From positions 44,793 to 108,792 of the forward strand of contig WIXG01000274.1 of NCBI GenBank assembly GCA_009869945.1: a stretch of DNA of 64,000 nucleotides, given 5' to 3'. This stretch comes from Mesaphorura yosii. Its lineage: Eukaryota; Arthropoda; Collembola; Poduromorpha; Tullbergiidae. Shown here piece after piece: positions 1 to 13,100 of this stretch. The notes under the pieces are model-generated. The model was not told the DNA's origin and searched no databases. It was given only the letters and a program-made list of their open reading frames with translations. Made by a program: the position numbers and the translations under genes. How positions within the stretch are numbered: the first letter of the stretch is position 1; every line of letters starts with the position of its first letter.

Positions 1-3000
1 CGAAATGAGTAATTATTTCGGTTGCCACAATAATTCTTGGTTCTATAATTATGGCATGTCACCTTTACTTGCTTTGTCTTGGTGGCTGCCGCATTTGGGG
101 ATAATAAATCCTGAATTCACACTTGTAGAACGCAATTAAGCCAAGCGCTGCGTGGAGGTAACCAAATACAGAGATCTGTAGTTCATGCATAAATTGGTCG
201 TTGCAATGTTGTAGCAAAAAATAGCTCAGCTCTCAATTCTAACAATCATTCAGGTAGTTCAAGCTTTATGCTTGCGACTTTCGATGAACTGATATCGTGG
301 GTGCTTAATATTAGACTTCATAATGAAAGCAGAAAGGCAGGTGTTTAAATTCTCAGCAATGCAGACACAGTCAAGTCTAAAAAGTCTAGCAATACAGCAC
401 GCTTCAACAATTCGTATAATAATTCAACCGCGTAAAGTTCAACGTGGAATTTGGCGTGGGCATGAGTCATGTCCCTGGCTCCGAGAATAGATTCGTTGCA
501 ATTATGCAAGAATAATTGGGATTTCTGGCGTTGACTGAATCCGAACAGTTTACTCACACTTTCCATAACTCAATCACCGAATTCAGCACATTTGTATTTC
601 GTTAGAAAGTTCACTCCCTCTCATTAAGCCATCGCTTGAAATCTTCCACTTTCCTCATTCATTTCGTTTGCTTTTACATTCCATCCACGCTCGTACCCGA
701 GTCAAGTGGATGTTCACAAATAAATTCTGCTACTTGTACTGGTGAGGATCCCCTCGTCGAATGAAATGAAATATTTAACAAGTTACGTACATCGTTACGC
801 TGCGTTTGGCCTCTAAAGTGAAGTGAAGTACGAGACTCAACATCGACAAAGCACCAAGCACACGGTTCGTCAATTGAACCTCCTTCCTCGGTCCATAAAA
901 ACATGCAACTTGTTCAATTTCTCTCGATCTCATTCACGTTCCAGAAATGCGCCAACATCAATAAAAAACATTTGCATCATAAAATGCTGCTTTCCTGTTT
1001 TATTTTCCAATCTGCTGAGCGGGAGAGCGGAGAAACAATAAAACGCGATTTTCGTTCGAGATCACAAGGTATTTAAAAGTAAAGAACATGAATCGCCTAC
1101 TCCATTTTTGATGCTTTCATGCTCATTTCAACTCCAAAGTCCAAAAGCGAAACGAATTTTGTTAGTTGTTCTTTCATCTCGGGTTCTCTTTTGAGCTTAT
1201 GGTTAAAGTACAAAAAAGAGTCAATCTAGTGCTCGCAAAATCTAAACGCAAACTTGAAGACCTGAACCCATAACCACAATTTATAACTGCAGGAGCCTTA
1301 TTCATTGTATTGATAATTATAAAGTATTTCGCGTGGCGTAGGCATTCGCCACGCGTGGAATGCGAAAACGAAAATGGCAATGCGATAAATCAAGCGTTCG
1401 CAGATCGCAGCACGCACTTGCGTTTCTTTTTATTGCCTGTGTATTTTAATTTAAGCCATCTCCATTCCTTTGTTTTAAGACTGTAGACTAGCCTGGCCTT
1501 AAGAGTAATCCCGAGCTAAGGCGAAAATAATAGTCGGTAGTTCCTTAATGCGTGATAAATGTGCTTTTCGTGAATAACCATAACGAATCAAAGCATGAAA
1601 TCATAGTCGCGTGCTCTCATTATTTATTGTTGCGCTCCCCTCGTCCATTGTGCGTGTGGCGTGTGCAGGGGCAACCAGGCCTCAGCCACAACAAAAAATA
1701 ACGGATTATTCGTTTTGCCTGAATAGATTAACTCGCTGATACTTCTTGAGTCTGTCTGGTCTGGTCTGACTGGGTCCGCTTTTGCTTGGTGCTTTGCTTG
1801 TTATCGAAAGAGTTCCTGAAAATAATGTTCGATGCGTGCGTTCGCCCGGCTACAATCGACCTCGCCCTTGTCCGGTGTTGTTATTGGGCTTTTGTGAGTG
1901 TTTCTGTTCTTTGCATTCTACTTTTTCAAAGCACAACTAAGTGGATTATCGATTAACTCTTTCTTTTCATCCTGCATACAGGATTCTTATTAAATATTTA
2001 TCGCATGTCGAAAGTTGTGCGAGGGATCAATAACTAATGAGAGGTATGACGCAATGTTCCTTGCCTGGTTTATGTCTGTCGTACATTTATAGCCCCATTA
2101 AACGCATATTAATTAATAACATGAGATATGAGCGGGTATGACAAGCTGTAAGGCGAAAGACATTAAATAAATAAATTATGAGCGAGCGAAACGTATTTTT
2201 AGAAGAAGCACGTCATTAAAATGTTACCGTTTTTGTGCCATCGTAAAAATAACTGACACACAATAGCAAAGACACAATGTATTGCAAATGCACGCGTGCG
2301 AGAAAGGAAAGGCAGAAATTTTACTCAGCGCCTGAGCCTCCTAATTTTCACGCTTCACTTTTCAATTACCCTCTGAAGCACCTTGCCTTTCGGTCCGGAC
2401 AATGGAATACACGAAATATAAATTTTGACTGCAGGAGTACAAAACTTGAGACTCGGCGATTCGGGGCTGGCATTCACATTTCGCTTTTGGCAGTTTCCCT
2501 TTGATTTCATGCTTGAATCGAACGGAAATAACAAGCACATTCAATAACTCTGGGATTGGTGTTGATAATTCTTGGTTGAATTGTCCTGCCTGTACAAGAA
2601 TGGTGTACGGTGGGCCATGGCCCATACCTCATTCACATGCATTACATTCATACATTCTTACACATGCAATGCCACATAAAGCGCCTCTGCTGTATGCATT
2701 GGACTGAAAAAAATCAAACTTGCTAGTTTATTGAAAATCAATACGATTTGGGTGCATTTTCGTTTATCCAGGCCAGAAATACCTGAATATCCTGCAATAG
2801 GCAGCAGAGAATGCAGTATAGAAGGTATGGTGATGGTAAGAAAAATAATCCCGATTCTAGATTTGGGGCTTTCCTGGAATAATTTGATATTTGTATCTAC
2901 ATAGCCCGCACTTCAAACGCTTGATTTAGGAAGTCTCTGTCCTGCCAGCTTCAAATACTGCACGGCAGCGCAGAGCTTGTGAGAAGTGCGAGTACTTTGA

Positions 3001-4135
3001 GCTGCTAGACTCGGTTTAAGTGTTTTCCTTCTTGGAAGAAATCAATGTTCCCTTTCGGGTAAAGAAGCGGAAAATTATATTAATAAATTGTTTAAGGGAT
3101 TCTTGCAAGCTCACCTCAGCCAGAAGCGTTGCATGTGTTAGCAAGGCGTGGCAGGCTGGAAAGCCTGCTTTGACTTTGCTGTCCCGTGCCGTGGCTATGT
3201 GCTCTGCGATTCTAGGCTCTGTATAGCAGTTGTAGAGGAAATTTATAGGCTAAGACAGGCTGGGTCGATTTAACTGGTTATGAATGTCGCTTTCTCCTGG
3301 GCTCTCTTTTTTCATCTTCCATTTTCCACATTACCGTCAAGGTGAAAGTTTGGGCACTACTTTCTGTAGGTACAACTTGGTCTATGGTCTGACTCTCCGC
3401 AGTCTGCAGCAAAATGGATAGCGCAGTGTTAGCGCTTTACGTGCATTGAAATCGCAGGTCTCTTTCAAGACGTCTCCTACCAGGACAGCGTAGACTGTAG
3501 AACGAGCAATTTTTAACCCAGACACATTTCAGGACGGCATGATAAAAACTTTCTGTAAAGTTCGTGTCTATGTACATGTGGACGGGCGACTGCAGCCTGA
3601 ACTTTCTCAGAGGAATTCGTATTGGGCATGAGGAGAGAGTGAGCCGAGCTCCCTACTTTGTTTCGTCTGAGCTCCTCCTTGCACCATTCCTGGTATCCAG
3701 TACAGAGTGCGGGTCCCGCCTGCCAAGGACGACGGTTGGGCTCACACTTGCGTACAGCTGCCTCACAAGTCTCGACTTTCTCTGCTGCTCCTTTCTCGTG
3801 CTCCGAATTCTGATAACACATTTCACTTCTGCTGCACAGTACACGGAGCTCGTACACTGCATTATAGCTGATCCCTTTTTATTTGTCAGGTCTTCAGCTA
3901 CCAGCACTCTACCTGAACTTTCTCGTTAATTTCTCTTTGTTGAGTACTGCATTTATGTTAATGAGGTGAGTTAATAAGTGCAAGTCTGTGTGCAGCAGCA
4001 GCTGAACTTGTAAAATTGTACAGAGTTTAAATTGTTATCAACAACTGACCTGTGATTAAAGCCAGAGTAAATTATCCTGTAAATATTCCACGTATCAGAT
4101 TCACATATCAGAACACAACTGACAATCGTCCATAA
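1..4135. other. 5' flank of the cholinergic locus, no gene recognised
   Basis: This is AT-rich DNA upstream of the first ChAT coding exon. Open frames here (up to about 120 codons near 3.5-3.9 kb) occur on both strands at once and have no recognisable domain, good start context or matching splice sites. By comparison with other animals, the promoter and 5' non-coding exons of the ChAT/VAChT transcription unit should lie here or further left, but I could not place a transcription start. Confidence 0.6.
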
Positions 4136-7100
4136 AAGTATGCGTGCTTAATTCAATCATCTCGGCATCAACTCCGCAAAAACAAAGGAAATTGTCACTA
4201 TTTTCTTCGCATTGACCTGTTCAACAAAGTCGTCAAAATTTCTCGTTTCGGGATCCAGAATTTGAGCGGACTGCGGGACTACTGGAACAACCGAGTAGGT
4301 CCCTACATCACCGAAGTCTCAAGTAAGTCGAAACTCTTGACACTAAGCAAGGCTTTGAACGAAAGGCGAAAGGCAAATTCACGAAATGAGATTATGGCAT
4401 TGTACGTGCGTGCACGCATATTCACGTATTGGCGTTTCGCATACGATATGGTGAATAACATGAGACACAAATCGACTGTTTCATCTCGTCACGTTCGTTT
4501 CGTGGTTGCTGGCAAGCCATGGAATGAGAGGAAACTAAAATTAGATTAAACCCATTTGAAAGAGTTTTCAATTGAAATTGAAGATGTTGCTCGGAGGGAG
4601 AAAAGGCAAGAAAATGTGTTATTGCACATGATTTGTTTGCGAGTTCTTCAAATTGAATTTGGTCCACAGTCTACCAAAGGCATCGCGTTGAAAAGCGAAA
4701 AGCTGCGCCCAAATTTGATGCAAGAATCCTCGCTGTGTTTTGCTTTTGGCTTTGTGGTACGAGATTTCTTGATAATACCCACTTGACATGGCAAGTGGTG
4801 GTCAAACACTGAATTAGCCATGACCATTATGCTATTATCGCATTGTGCACGGTTGTCTCTTCGTACAGATTTCGATTCGAGCCTCTTCACTTCTGCTTGG
4901 CCAGACTAACGCGTAATCCTTTTGTTGAATCAACCAACCAACCAGCCATCAAGTTGAGCCTCTGTGAGCGGTGAGCGGCAGGCGACCGTTTAGGAAAATT
5001 CCTTGTTGCAGGCAGAGAAAGAAAGAAACTTGTTTACTGGGATTGAGATGAGGATTTTCCCAAAGATTACGAAACCAAGCTTCCTCTGATCGCTAGGGAA
5101 GGGGAATTCTTTCTCCGAATGAATGAAACTCAATTCTTCGGACAATTCAAAGTTGATGTTGCGAGTTCCTGAATTGAAGCGCTTTGTGTGCCGTTTAATG
5201 TCTTAATAATTTCTACATCAATTATTACAACAACCTCAAGTTAGTCGGCCGCTGAAGAGTGGAAGATATCCGAATTGTGGTAGAGGACTCAAAAGCTGCC
5301 GAATGTTTTAATCCTTTATGCTTGGAATAGACTGGAACGCTCGGTTGGAACGTTGACGGTTGACGTTCCAATGTTGAGTGTGAAGCTTTCTTGGAGTTGG
5401 AGACATTTGACGAAAGTTTCTCATTTTATTCACGCCAGGGAGTCCTTCAGGTCGAAGACTTGGCTTTGACAGGGCAGAGTAATGGCGTTAAAATTTTCCA
5501 CCGGATTTGAGGAATCGACCATTCTGACATTTTCTATTTCATTTGGAAGCTAGAAAAATGGCAGTGCAAAACTGTTTAATAATTCTGAAGGTGCGAATAC
5601 TTAATCTGTGGTTTTTTAGAGCTATACTATTCTTCTTTCTGTACTATGCTAAGCGGTTGAAAGTGAGCAAAAAGGAACTCAGCTACCCCAGGCAAGGGGG
5701 TCGCGAGAGAATAATGGGAAAGGACCACCTCTGGCAGAAGTTTCACTCGGCCTGGTTCCAAAAAGAAAATCCAAAATCGTTAGCCTCATGCATTTTAATT
5801 GAGTTTATCCTATTGCGTTGTTTAATATTTGGTTTTGCTTTTCGGTTCGCATGAAATTATCACCGCAGTGCTGCGAGCTTTACAAGGACAGAGAACACAT
5901 TCACATTCCTGGTATAAAAATTGTGTGTAACTCTTCTGTCCCGTTGTAACCTCAAAAAATAACATAAATTCTGGTTTACTGAAAAGAATTTCATCGTAGA
6001 ATTGACATTTTCGTTTAAAAAGCGAATGCAGGGTGAAGTGGCTACTGGCCAGCGGCGGAGGTTAAGAGGAGAAAAGAATAACAGACTGAAATAACTTGCA
6101 TTGAGACGAATAACAAGCGATGACGATTGTGTGAGAATATTTACACAATGCAAGTGCAAATGCAGAGGGAAAGGCCATAAAAAATTCTGTCCGATATTGA
6201 ACTATTGTGCAATGTGAAGGGTAAACTCTCATGGGACGAACAAATCGTGTCTAGTCTAAACTCATGTGAATGTACAACGCGTCCTGTGCGTTAATCTATT
6301 ATTTATAGGGAAGCATAACATATCACATAACGCGAAGAAGAAATGCATTTCTTCAGGAGAGTGCTCGGGGTTTAATTAATGAAACCTTGTGCCTGGAGAT
6401 GACCTTCGTCTAAAATTACACAACCTTGTCGGTTTTCGGAGGGAGTTCATTAAATCCTCGAGCTTATCCTCTCCTCCAATGTGGCTTTGAGGCTTCTGCT
6501 TCCAAGGAAGTGATGTAGTATGGCAAAAATAGAAATACAATGGACTAAATTTAATATAAAGTCAAGGCTACTCAACGACGGCCTTCGCCTTTTAAAACGT
6601 CTGACAGAGCTGCCAGGGCTCACGAAAAGATCTTTATACTTGAAGATTGACATTGCACTTCACAAGATTCAATTTAGCAAATATTTCTTAGAATTTTGCA
6701 CTTCATTCATGTCTTGGTCCATAGCATGGCCGAGATAGTACCAGCAAACCTGTTGTGTTTGAGTTGGTATTTCCTTGTATTTCCTCGTTTATGAAAGACT
6801 TGAAAGTGCAACATGGCCCAACCCAAACAAATGTGTTGGATTTTTGGACCCTGCTCGCTGCTCTGACGTCCACAAAAGGGATATGCACACTGAATCATAT
6901 TTTCTGTAGCTAGAATTATTTTTTAAATTGCAAGCATTAGCAAAGACATTACGGAAGCAGTAATGCGACAATGAATGAATGAATGAATTTATTAGGTGCA
7001 GTGCACAACACACAATACACATTAAATGCTTCCATAATGCGATGCTATACAAAGCGAAATACATTTACATTTTTTCTCAAATCCTCACCAGTCATCCGCC

Positions 7101-10100
7101 GCCTCATCGCAGAGCATTTACTCCTTATCTTCGTTCGAATGAGACAATTTCGGAGAACGAAAAGGATCAGTTGGGATTTTCTCAATGATCCCGAGCAACT
7201 TTCCATCTTCACACGCTTTCTCCTACTCTTCCCTCTCAGATTGCTCTGATCTGGCAACTAAACCCGGAAAATCAGCGGGTGTTCTTCCAATTATCTTGCC
7301 AACTTCTGTCGCTCCTTCCTGTTTCATTTATTCACACATACGAGGTGGTATGCATAAAGCCGCAACTGCACGGCGGCACTGCTGACTGCACTGCGGGCAT
7401 AAAATTATTTTTTCTCATTTATTATTATGACGAGGAGATTTAGCAGCAGAGTTGCCAGTAGAGAAAGCTCGCGAGACCGAGACAGGAGCCAGAACAGCCA
7501 GAACCCTCAATTTCGGGAATTTACATTTTTTATTTCCTCGGGACAATTTCTGCCTCGCTCTACTTCATGTACATATTTTCTGGTGTAATTCGCAATCGAG
7601 TGGGTAGTCGCTTCGCTGGATACTGTTTTGTGCTGCCCGAGCCCGACGTTCTATTTCCACATGCACAAATTGATCAAAATAAGTGCATGTTCTATAATTT
7701 AGGACATGAAGCAGAGTTTGCTTCGCAATGATCTGATATTTGTGAGGGCAGATGAATGCTTTGGGAATTGCACAATTACGAATACATCCCGGCATTTAAA
7801 CTGGAGAGCATGAAGAAACGAAGCACGCAAAAGAAAAGGCATGCATGAATTGAGAAATGTCTTCAAAAGTATGCAGAGCATCCAAATTCTAAACTCATTG
7901 ACATTTCGAGGCGATTAAGATTTAGATTCATTTAAGTACTCAAATTTCAGCGTTATTAGTTTAGCAAACCTCGGCAGTCGTGCCATGGGCCGTGAGCGGT
8001 GGACCGCATCAGAAACAAATGAGTTGCATCCAGATGAAGAAAGCACGGCGCGACGCTAGAATCCCCGCGGATAACTTTGGTTGATTAAGTTTCCACACAC
8101 TGCACGTGTTGATGTCAGGGATAAAAGAGAGCCGATAGCAGAGGCGAAGGAGGCTAGACTCTAGTCGGGTAGGGCAGGATTACCCGCTGAATGAGAGTTG
8201 TTTCATTTGGGATCTCTGTGTGTATCTTTCAAATTATTATTACGAACGTGACACGAAACAGGCTCAGTATTTGTAGATTGCAGGGGATGTATGGCCGTGG
8301 CGTTGGCAGTGCATCAGCATTTTAATTTGCTTTTGCCTCTCATTTCTATTTCATCATCATATCAAATCTCATTTCATCCATTACAATCATCGTGTTTCTC
8401 ATCACGCGGCCAATTTGTATTCATAAGCAAAGCGGAGACAGGAGACTCAATGCAATTCAAATTATACTCAAATACGCAATATTCACCTTTTGCATCTGCC
8501 TGGTCTGAATGGCGAATGACCAAGTGCCAATAGCGACAAGACAAGCTCGTGACTCGTAGCCGGGCAATGCAAAAATTGACCGACCAATTTTTCCACGAAC
8601 TAAGAAACCTTGCATGTGTTCCGCGATATTCCTCAACGTGACTGAAAGTATAATGAGAAAATCCAATGAATTTCTGGCGAAAAGAAAGTGGAAATGCCAC
8701 AGGGGGAAAGACATCGCATGAATAGTAAATCAATAGCTTCTCGTTGTGCCATGCTGTGCAAGAAGCACAAGGCACAAACGAGCAAAGGACCAAATGTCAT
8801 AAGCAGCATGAGAATGGACACGCAACAACGAAACCTACGAAAGGTTTGCTTTTACCTTTCTCCTTCTCCTCTGCAAAGAGCATAAAGTGTATACTCACAA
8901 AGCGGGTAAAACAAATAACAAACTAAAATTAAGGAAAAGTCGAACTGTTTAAGAACAAAATTATCATCGCAGGTACTGAAGTGCAATTAGTCAGTGAATG
9001 AAATTAATTATTCACAATCTTCGACTAAAGACGTGCGAGTAAAGCAGAGGAAATGACATTAAAGTAGTTGTAATTAGTTGGCATAACCCAATTAGTGCAG
9101 TAGACGCTTGGATGAATGAGATGGATGTAAAGAAGGTTGAATTGTGTTATGGTTTGCCATTCTGAGCCATGCCTTCGTTTCGTTTCGTAATCTGATTACT
9201 GACGCGACCCAAAATGCCTCTCTTCTCTCATTAAACGATTACCTGCGACATAATGCCTTAATGAAAACATGCAATGAGACTTTTACTTTGGGACCTGATT
9301 TTTGAAACCCATTTCTTTGGTTTGTATTTTAGGATCTTTAGAGATCTGCTTCCTCCACTCGAACCGGTACTACTGCGGAGAAGAGATCGAAGCGAAGGAG
9401 GGCTGGAGGATGGAAACATAACCAATCCAACCAATTAAAATATTATATTGACAAAAGAAATACCGAGTGCAACGTGCGGTGCGACGTAACGTAGAAAGCC
9501 AAAACCAAGAAAACGTCTCGCATTTCCATCTCCCTTGCTCGAATCATCGTTCCCAGAATCGCATCTGCTTGTTCTGTGCAGTGCTGAACGCGAACAAGCG
9601 AAGAGAAAATACAACTAAACAGCCAGTAAAAGTCGCCTGCAGTCTGGAACCAACTGCTAACCATCATTACGCATTTATGGAATACGAAATGAAGAGAATC
9701 ATCGCGAAGAACAAACTAAGTGCGTGACTGTGACTTTGTCCGTGTTCGTCTTGCTCACGGGAAGAAGAAACAGAAATTACATTCAGCGTCAAACAAACTT
9801 TTCCTTTGCAGCAAGAGAGCGAAGAGAAAGCTCTCTGAATTAAATTATTCCGTATTACCCACCAAGCAGAAAATACAACGAGCCAGGCAGTTTAATGTCT
9901 TTCTTCGTGGCAATGCATCACGAGTAAGACAAGACAAGACAGAAGACAAGAGCAAGGAGCAAAAACAAATGCGCTGCGTGCGTGGTTATGTGCTGAATCT
10001 TTCATGGTGGCTTTTATATTCTCTTTGAAGCGACTGCGACTCCAGTGAACTGAATTCACTTTCTTGCCATTGCCACTGCATTTGCCGTTGCCGAAGCCGA

Positions 10101-13100
10101 CTTTGCTCACTTCACTGAAGAAAGTGCAGGAAGGATAAGTTGGGGATTTGTGAGACACGTCGCACTCGCACGGTGCTTTCGAAATACCTGCAGATAACCA
10201 CTCCCTGCTTTCGTGCCGTCAGTGTCGGTTCCGGAGAAGCGACAAGGACAAGTCGGGAGAAGAAAGGAAAAGGAAAGCTACAATTCAAATGCACATTGAG
10301 AGAAAGAAAGGCGAGTCAATTGCCTGGGGACATGAAATGTATGTGAATTGACAAAGGCAGGGAAATACCAAATACGTAAAGTGTACCAGCTCAGGCTCGA
10401 ACATTTCTCCTCCATTCGAACCAGTTTGGAAAGGCACGTTTGCTCATTTTGTTCCCAGGAGACTCCACTTCCTATTTTGCAGGACGGTAGAAGTAGCCGA
10501 GCGGAATTTCGAGCGAATCAACTCCATTAAACAAGCAAACATCCACCGACGAGCCGACAGAAAGAGAGCGAGAAACCCCAAATGCAAATCTGTGATGATC
10601 GAATCAGCAGCACAAAATTAAGACATAATACACATTACATCGTTCTGTGATACGTCATTGAGAGAGGAAAGCCGAGGATTTAAAGCTGATTTCCGTGCTT
10701 GAGAAGCAAAACAGGAGTCAAGATGCCGCAATTACCGATTTTGAATTTGGAGATCGCGGAGATCAAGGATTTTGTCATCACGAAGCTGGAAGAACCGAAA
10801 GCTCAAAGGAAGATGGTGCTTGTCATCGTGTCGATCGCCCTGCTCCTGGACAACATGCTGTACATGGTCATCGTTCCTATCATTCCAGACTACCTCCGAC
10901 GAATCGGAGCATGGGAGACTCACACCGAGGGCGGGAGCGAGGTGACCGAGGCGCCACGAGAAATCACGTTCAAAAACGACACGGGAACGTACATGTACAA
11001 GGAACCTTCACGGACTAAGATTGTGAGTGGAGTGCTTGTGTATGAAGGAGAAGACGCCGCGATTGGAATGCTGTTTGCGTCGAAAGCGATGGTGCAATTG
11101 ATGATCAATCCGTTCTCTGGTGCTCTCATCGACAAGATTGGCTACGACAAACCCATGATGATTGGACTCACCATAATGTTCTTATCCACGGCAGTCTTCT
11201 CGATCGGAAGCTCGTACTCGCTGCTGTTCTTTGCGAGAAGTCTACAAGGCGTGGGCTCAGCATTCGCAGACACTTCGGGGCTAGCCATGATAGCAGACAG
11301 ATTCACAGAAGAGGGCGAAAGAACAAAGGCTCTTGGAATTGCGCTGGCTTTCATATCCTTCGGTTCTTTAGTTGCTCCTCCGGTGAGTACTTTTCTGGTA
11401 CAACTTTCCTGTACTATCGTCCTAGGTGTTCTAAGCAATCCTTTCGGCTTTCGATAGTTTGGAGGACTGATGTACGAATTGGCAGGCAAAGAAGTCCCAT
11501 TTTTAATTCTGTCGCTGGTTTGTGTGGCCGATGCGACGATGTTGTATTTTGTGATGAAACCGATCAAGGCGCAGCAAAAAGAGCAAGGCATCCAAAAACC
11601 GAAAGGGACTCCCATCTGGGTCCTACTCATGGATCCGTACATAGCCTGCTGGTAAGTGACAACTCTACTTGCGCCCATGCCTTGCAACAGCGGCTAACGC
11701 GGCGCACTATTTGTTTACAGTGCTGGGGCACTTGTAATGGCCAACGTGTCGTTAGCATTTCTCGAGCCCACAATCAGTGTGTGGATGATGGACACTATGC
11801 ACGTCTCTCAGTGGGAGCAGGGCATGATTTGGCTGCCTGCTTTCTTCCCTCACGTCGCCGGTGTTATTGTGAGTTTCCACTTCTTAACCATTCAGGGTGT
11901 GGGCACCGGATTTACAGTATGCAGTTCAAACATCATTCGGGCGCGTTGCTAATTGCAGGTGACCGTGAAGCTGGCTGCGCAATACCCTCAGTATCAGTGG
12001 GCGCTGGCAGCGGGTGGTCTCGCTCTGGAGGGTGTTTCTTGCCTCATCGTGCCATTCGCAAAGTCATACTGGGTCCTCATGATTCCAATCTCAGGAATCT
12101 GCTTCGGCATAGCGCTGGTTGACACCGCCCTCCTGCCGACTCTGGGCTACTTGGTTGACTCGAGATACGTATCCGTCTACGGAAGCATTTATGCCATTGC
12201 AGACATTTCGTACTCCATGGCGTATGCCTTCGGTCCCGTCATCGCTGGTCGAGTAATGGAGTCGATTGGGTTCTTAGCGCTAAACTTAGGAATAGCAATC
12301 TCCAATCTGATGTATGTCCCCGTGCTCCTCTTGCTTCGGCACATTTACGACAAGGGATTCCTGGACGAGGCGAATGTGCTCATGAAGGACCCGCCCGACA
12401 AGCAGTACCAGACGTACGTCATGCAAGACAGACAACAAGCGGTGCCCGACTACTCCAAGAAGTACGGAAGACTTGACGACGAGGACGACGAATACAACAG
12501 CTCGATGGGTCATCGGGTCACGTTCCAGGAGACGAGCATAAGTGACCGGGACATTAGTAACCGAACAGCCACGAACGGGCCTTCATCAACACCTTACTAC
12601 CAAACACAACCTTCGCAACAGCAGCAGCCACCGCCGCAACAGGAGCCGAACGATCAAAACACGTTCAATCCCTTCAAGAGCCTTGGAGGAGGCGGAGGTG
12701 TTAGCAATCCATTCCGATGAAAGAGCAGAGAATTAGGCTGTTAGAGGTAAGAAGCTGGAAGCTGCTGGTGGAAACAAAGAGATGATAGAAAATTAGATTT
12801 TAAATCCTAAACAAGGAAGGATGAAGGGAAAAGATGCAAGGCACAATGCGATATGCAATGAAATGAAATGCAAGATAGACGATGAATTTCAAGAAGGATG
12901 GCGAATCTTCGATTTATCGAAATACTGTTTTCTGTAAACGAGAGAGAAATCTCATTGGCTGTGGCACCAAAAGGATAATACATTTCATAGCTGTAAGAAT
13001 AGTTAGGCAATATTAATAGCAATGAAGAGTAGTAAATGCATAAAATTAGATTCTATTCTAACGTTGATTGTTGTGCAAAAGAGAGTATTTATAACGAGAA

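Noticed and set aside
3513-3929. Overlapping open frames of 84-121 codons on both strands
   Set aside because: Simultaneous open frames on both strands fit local base composition; no recognisable motif and weak start contexts.
8374-8793. 139-codon minus-strand open frame
   Set aside because: No domain, no splice or promoter context, overlaps other frames on both strands; most likely chance in a large intron.
9443-10530. Run of 60-100 codon frames upstream of VAChT on both strands
   Set aside because: Low-complexity Lys/Arg/Ser composition from purine-rich DNA; no splice consistency with VAChT other than a possible 5' UTR.
11520-12122. 200-codon plus-strand frame across the VAChT introns
   Set aside because: Wrong frame over verified VAChT exons; its translation is unrelated to any transporter sequence.
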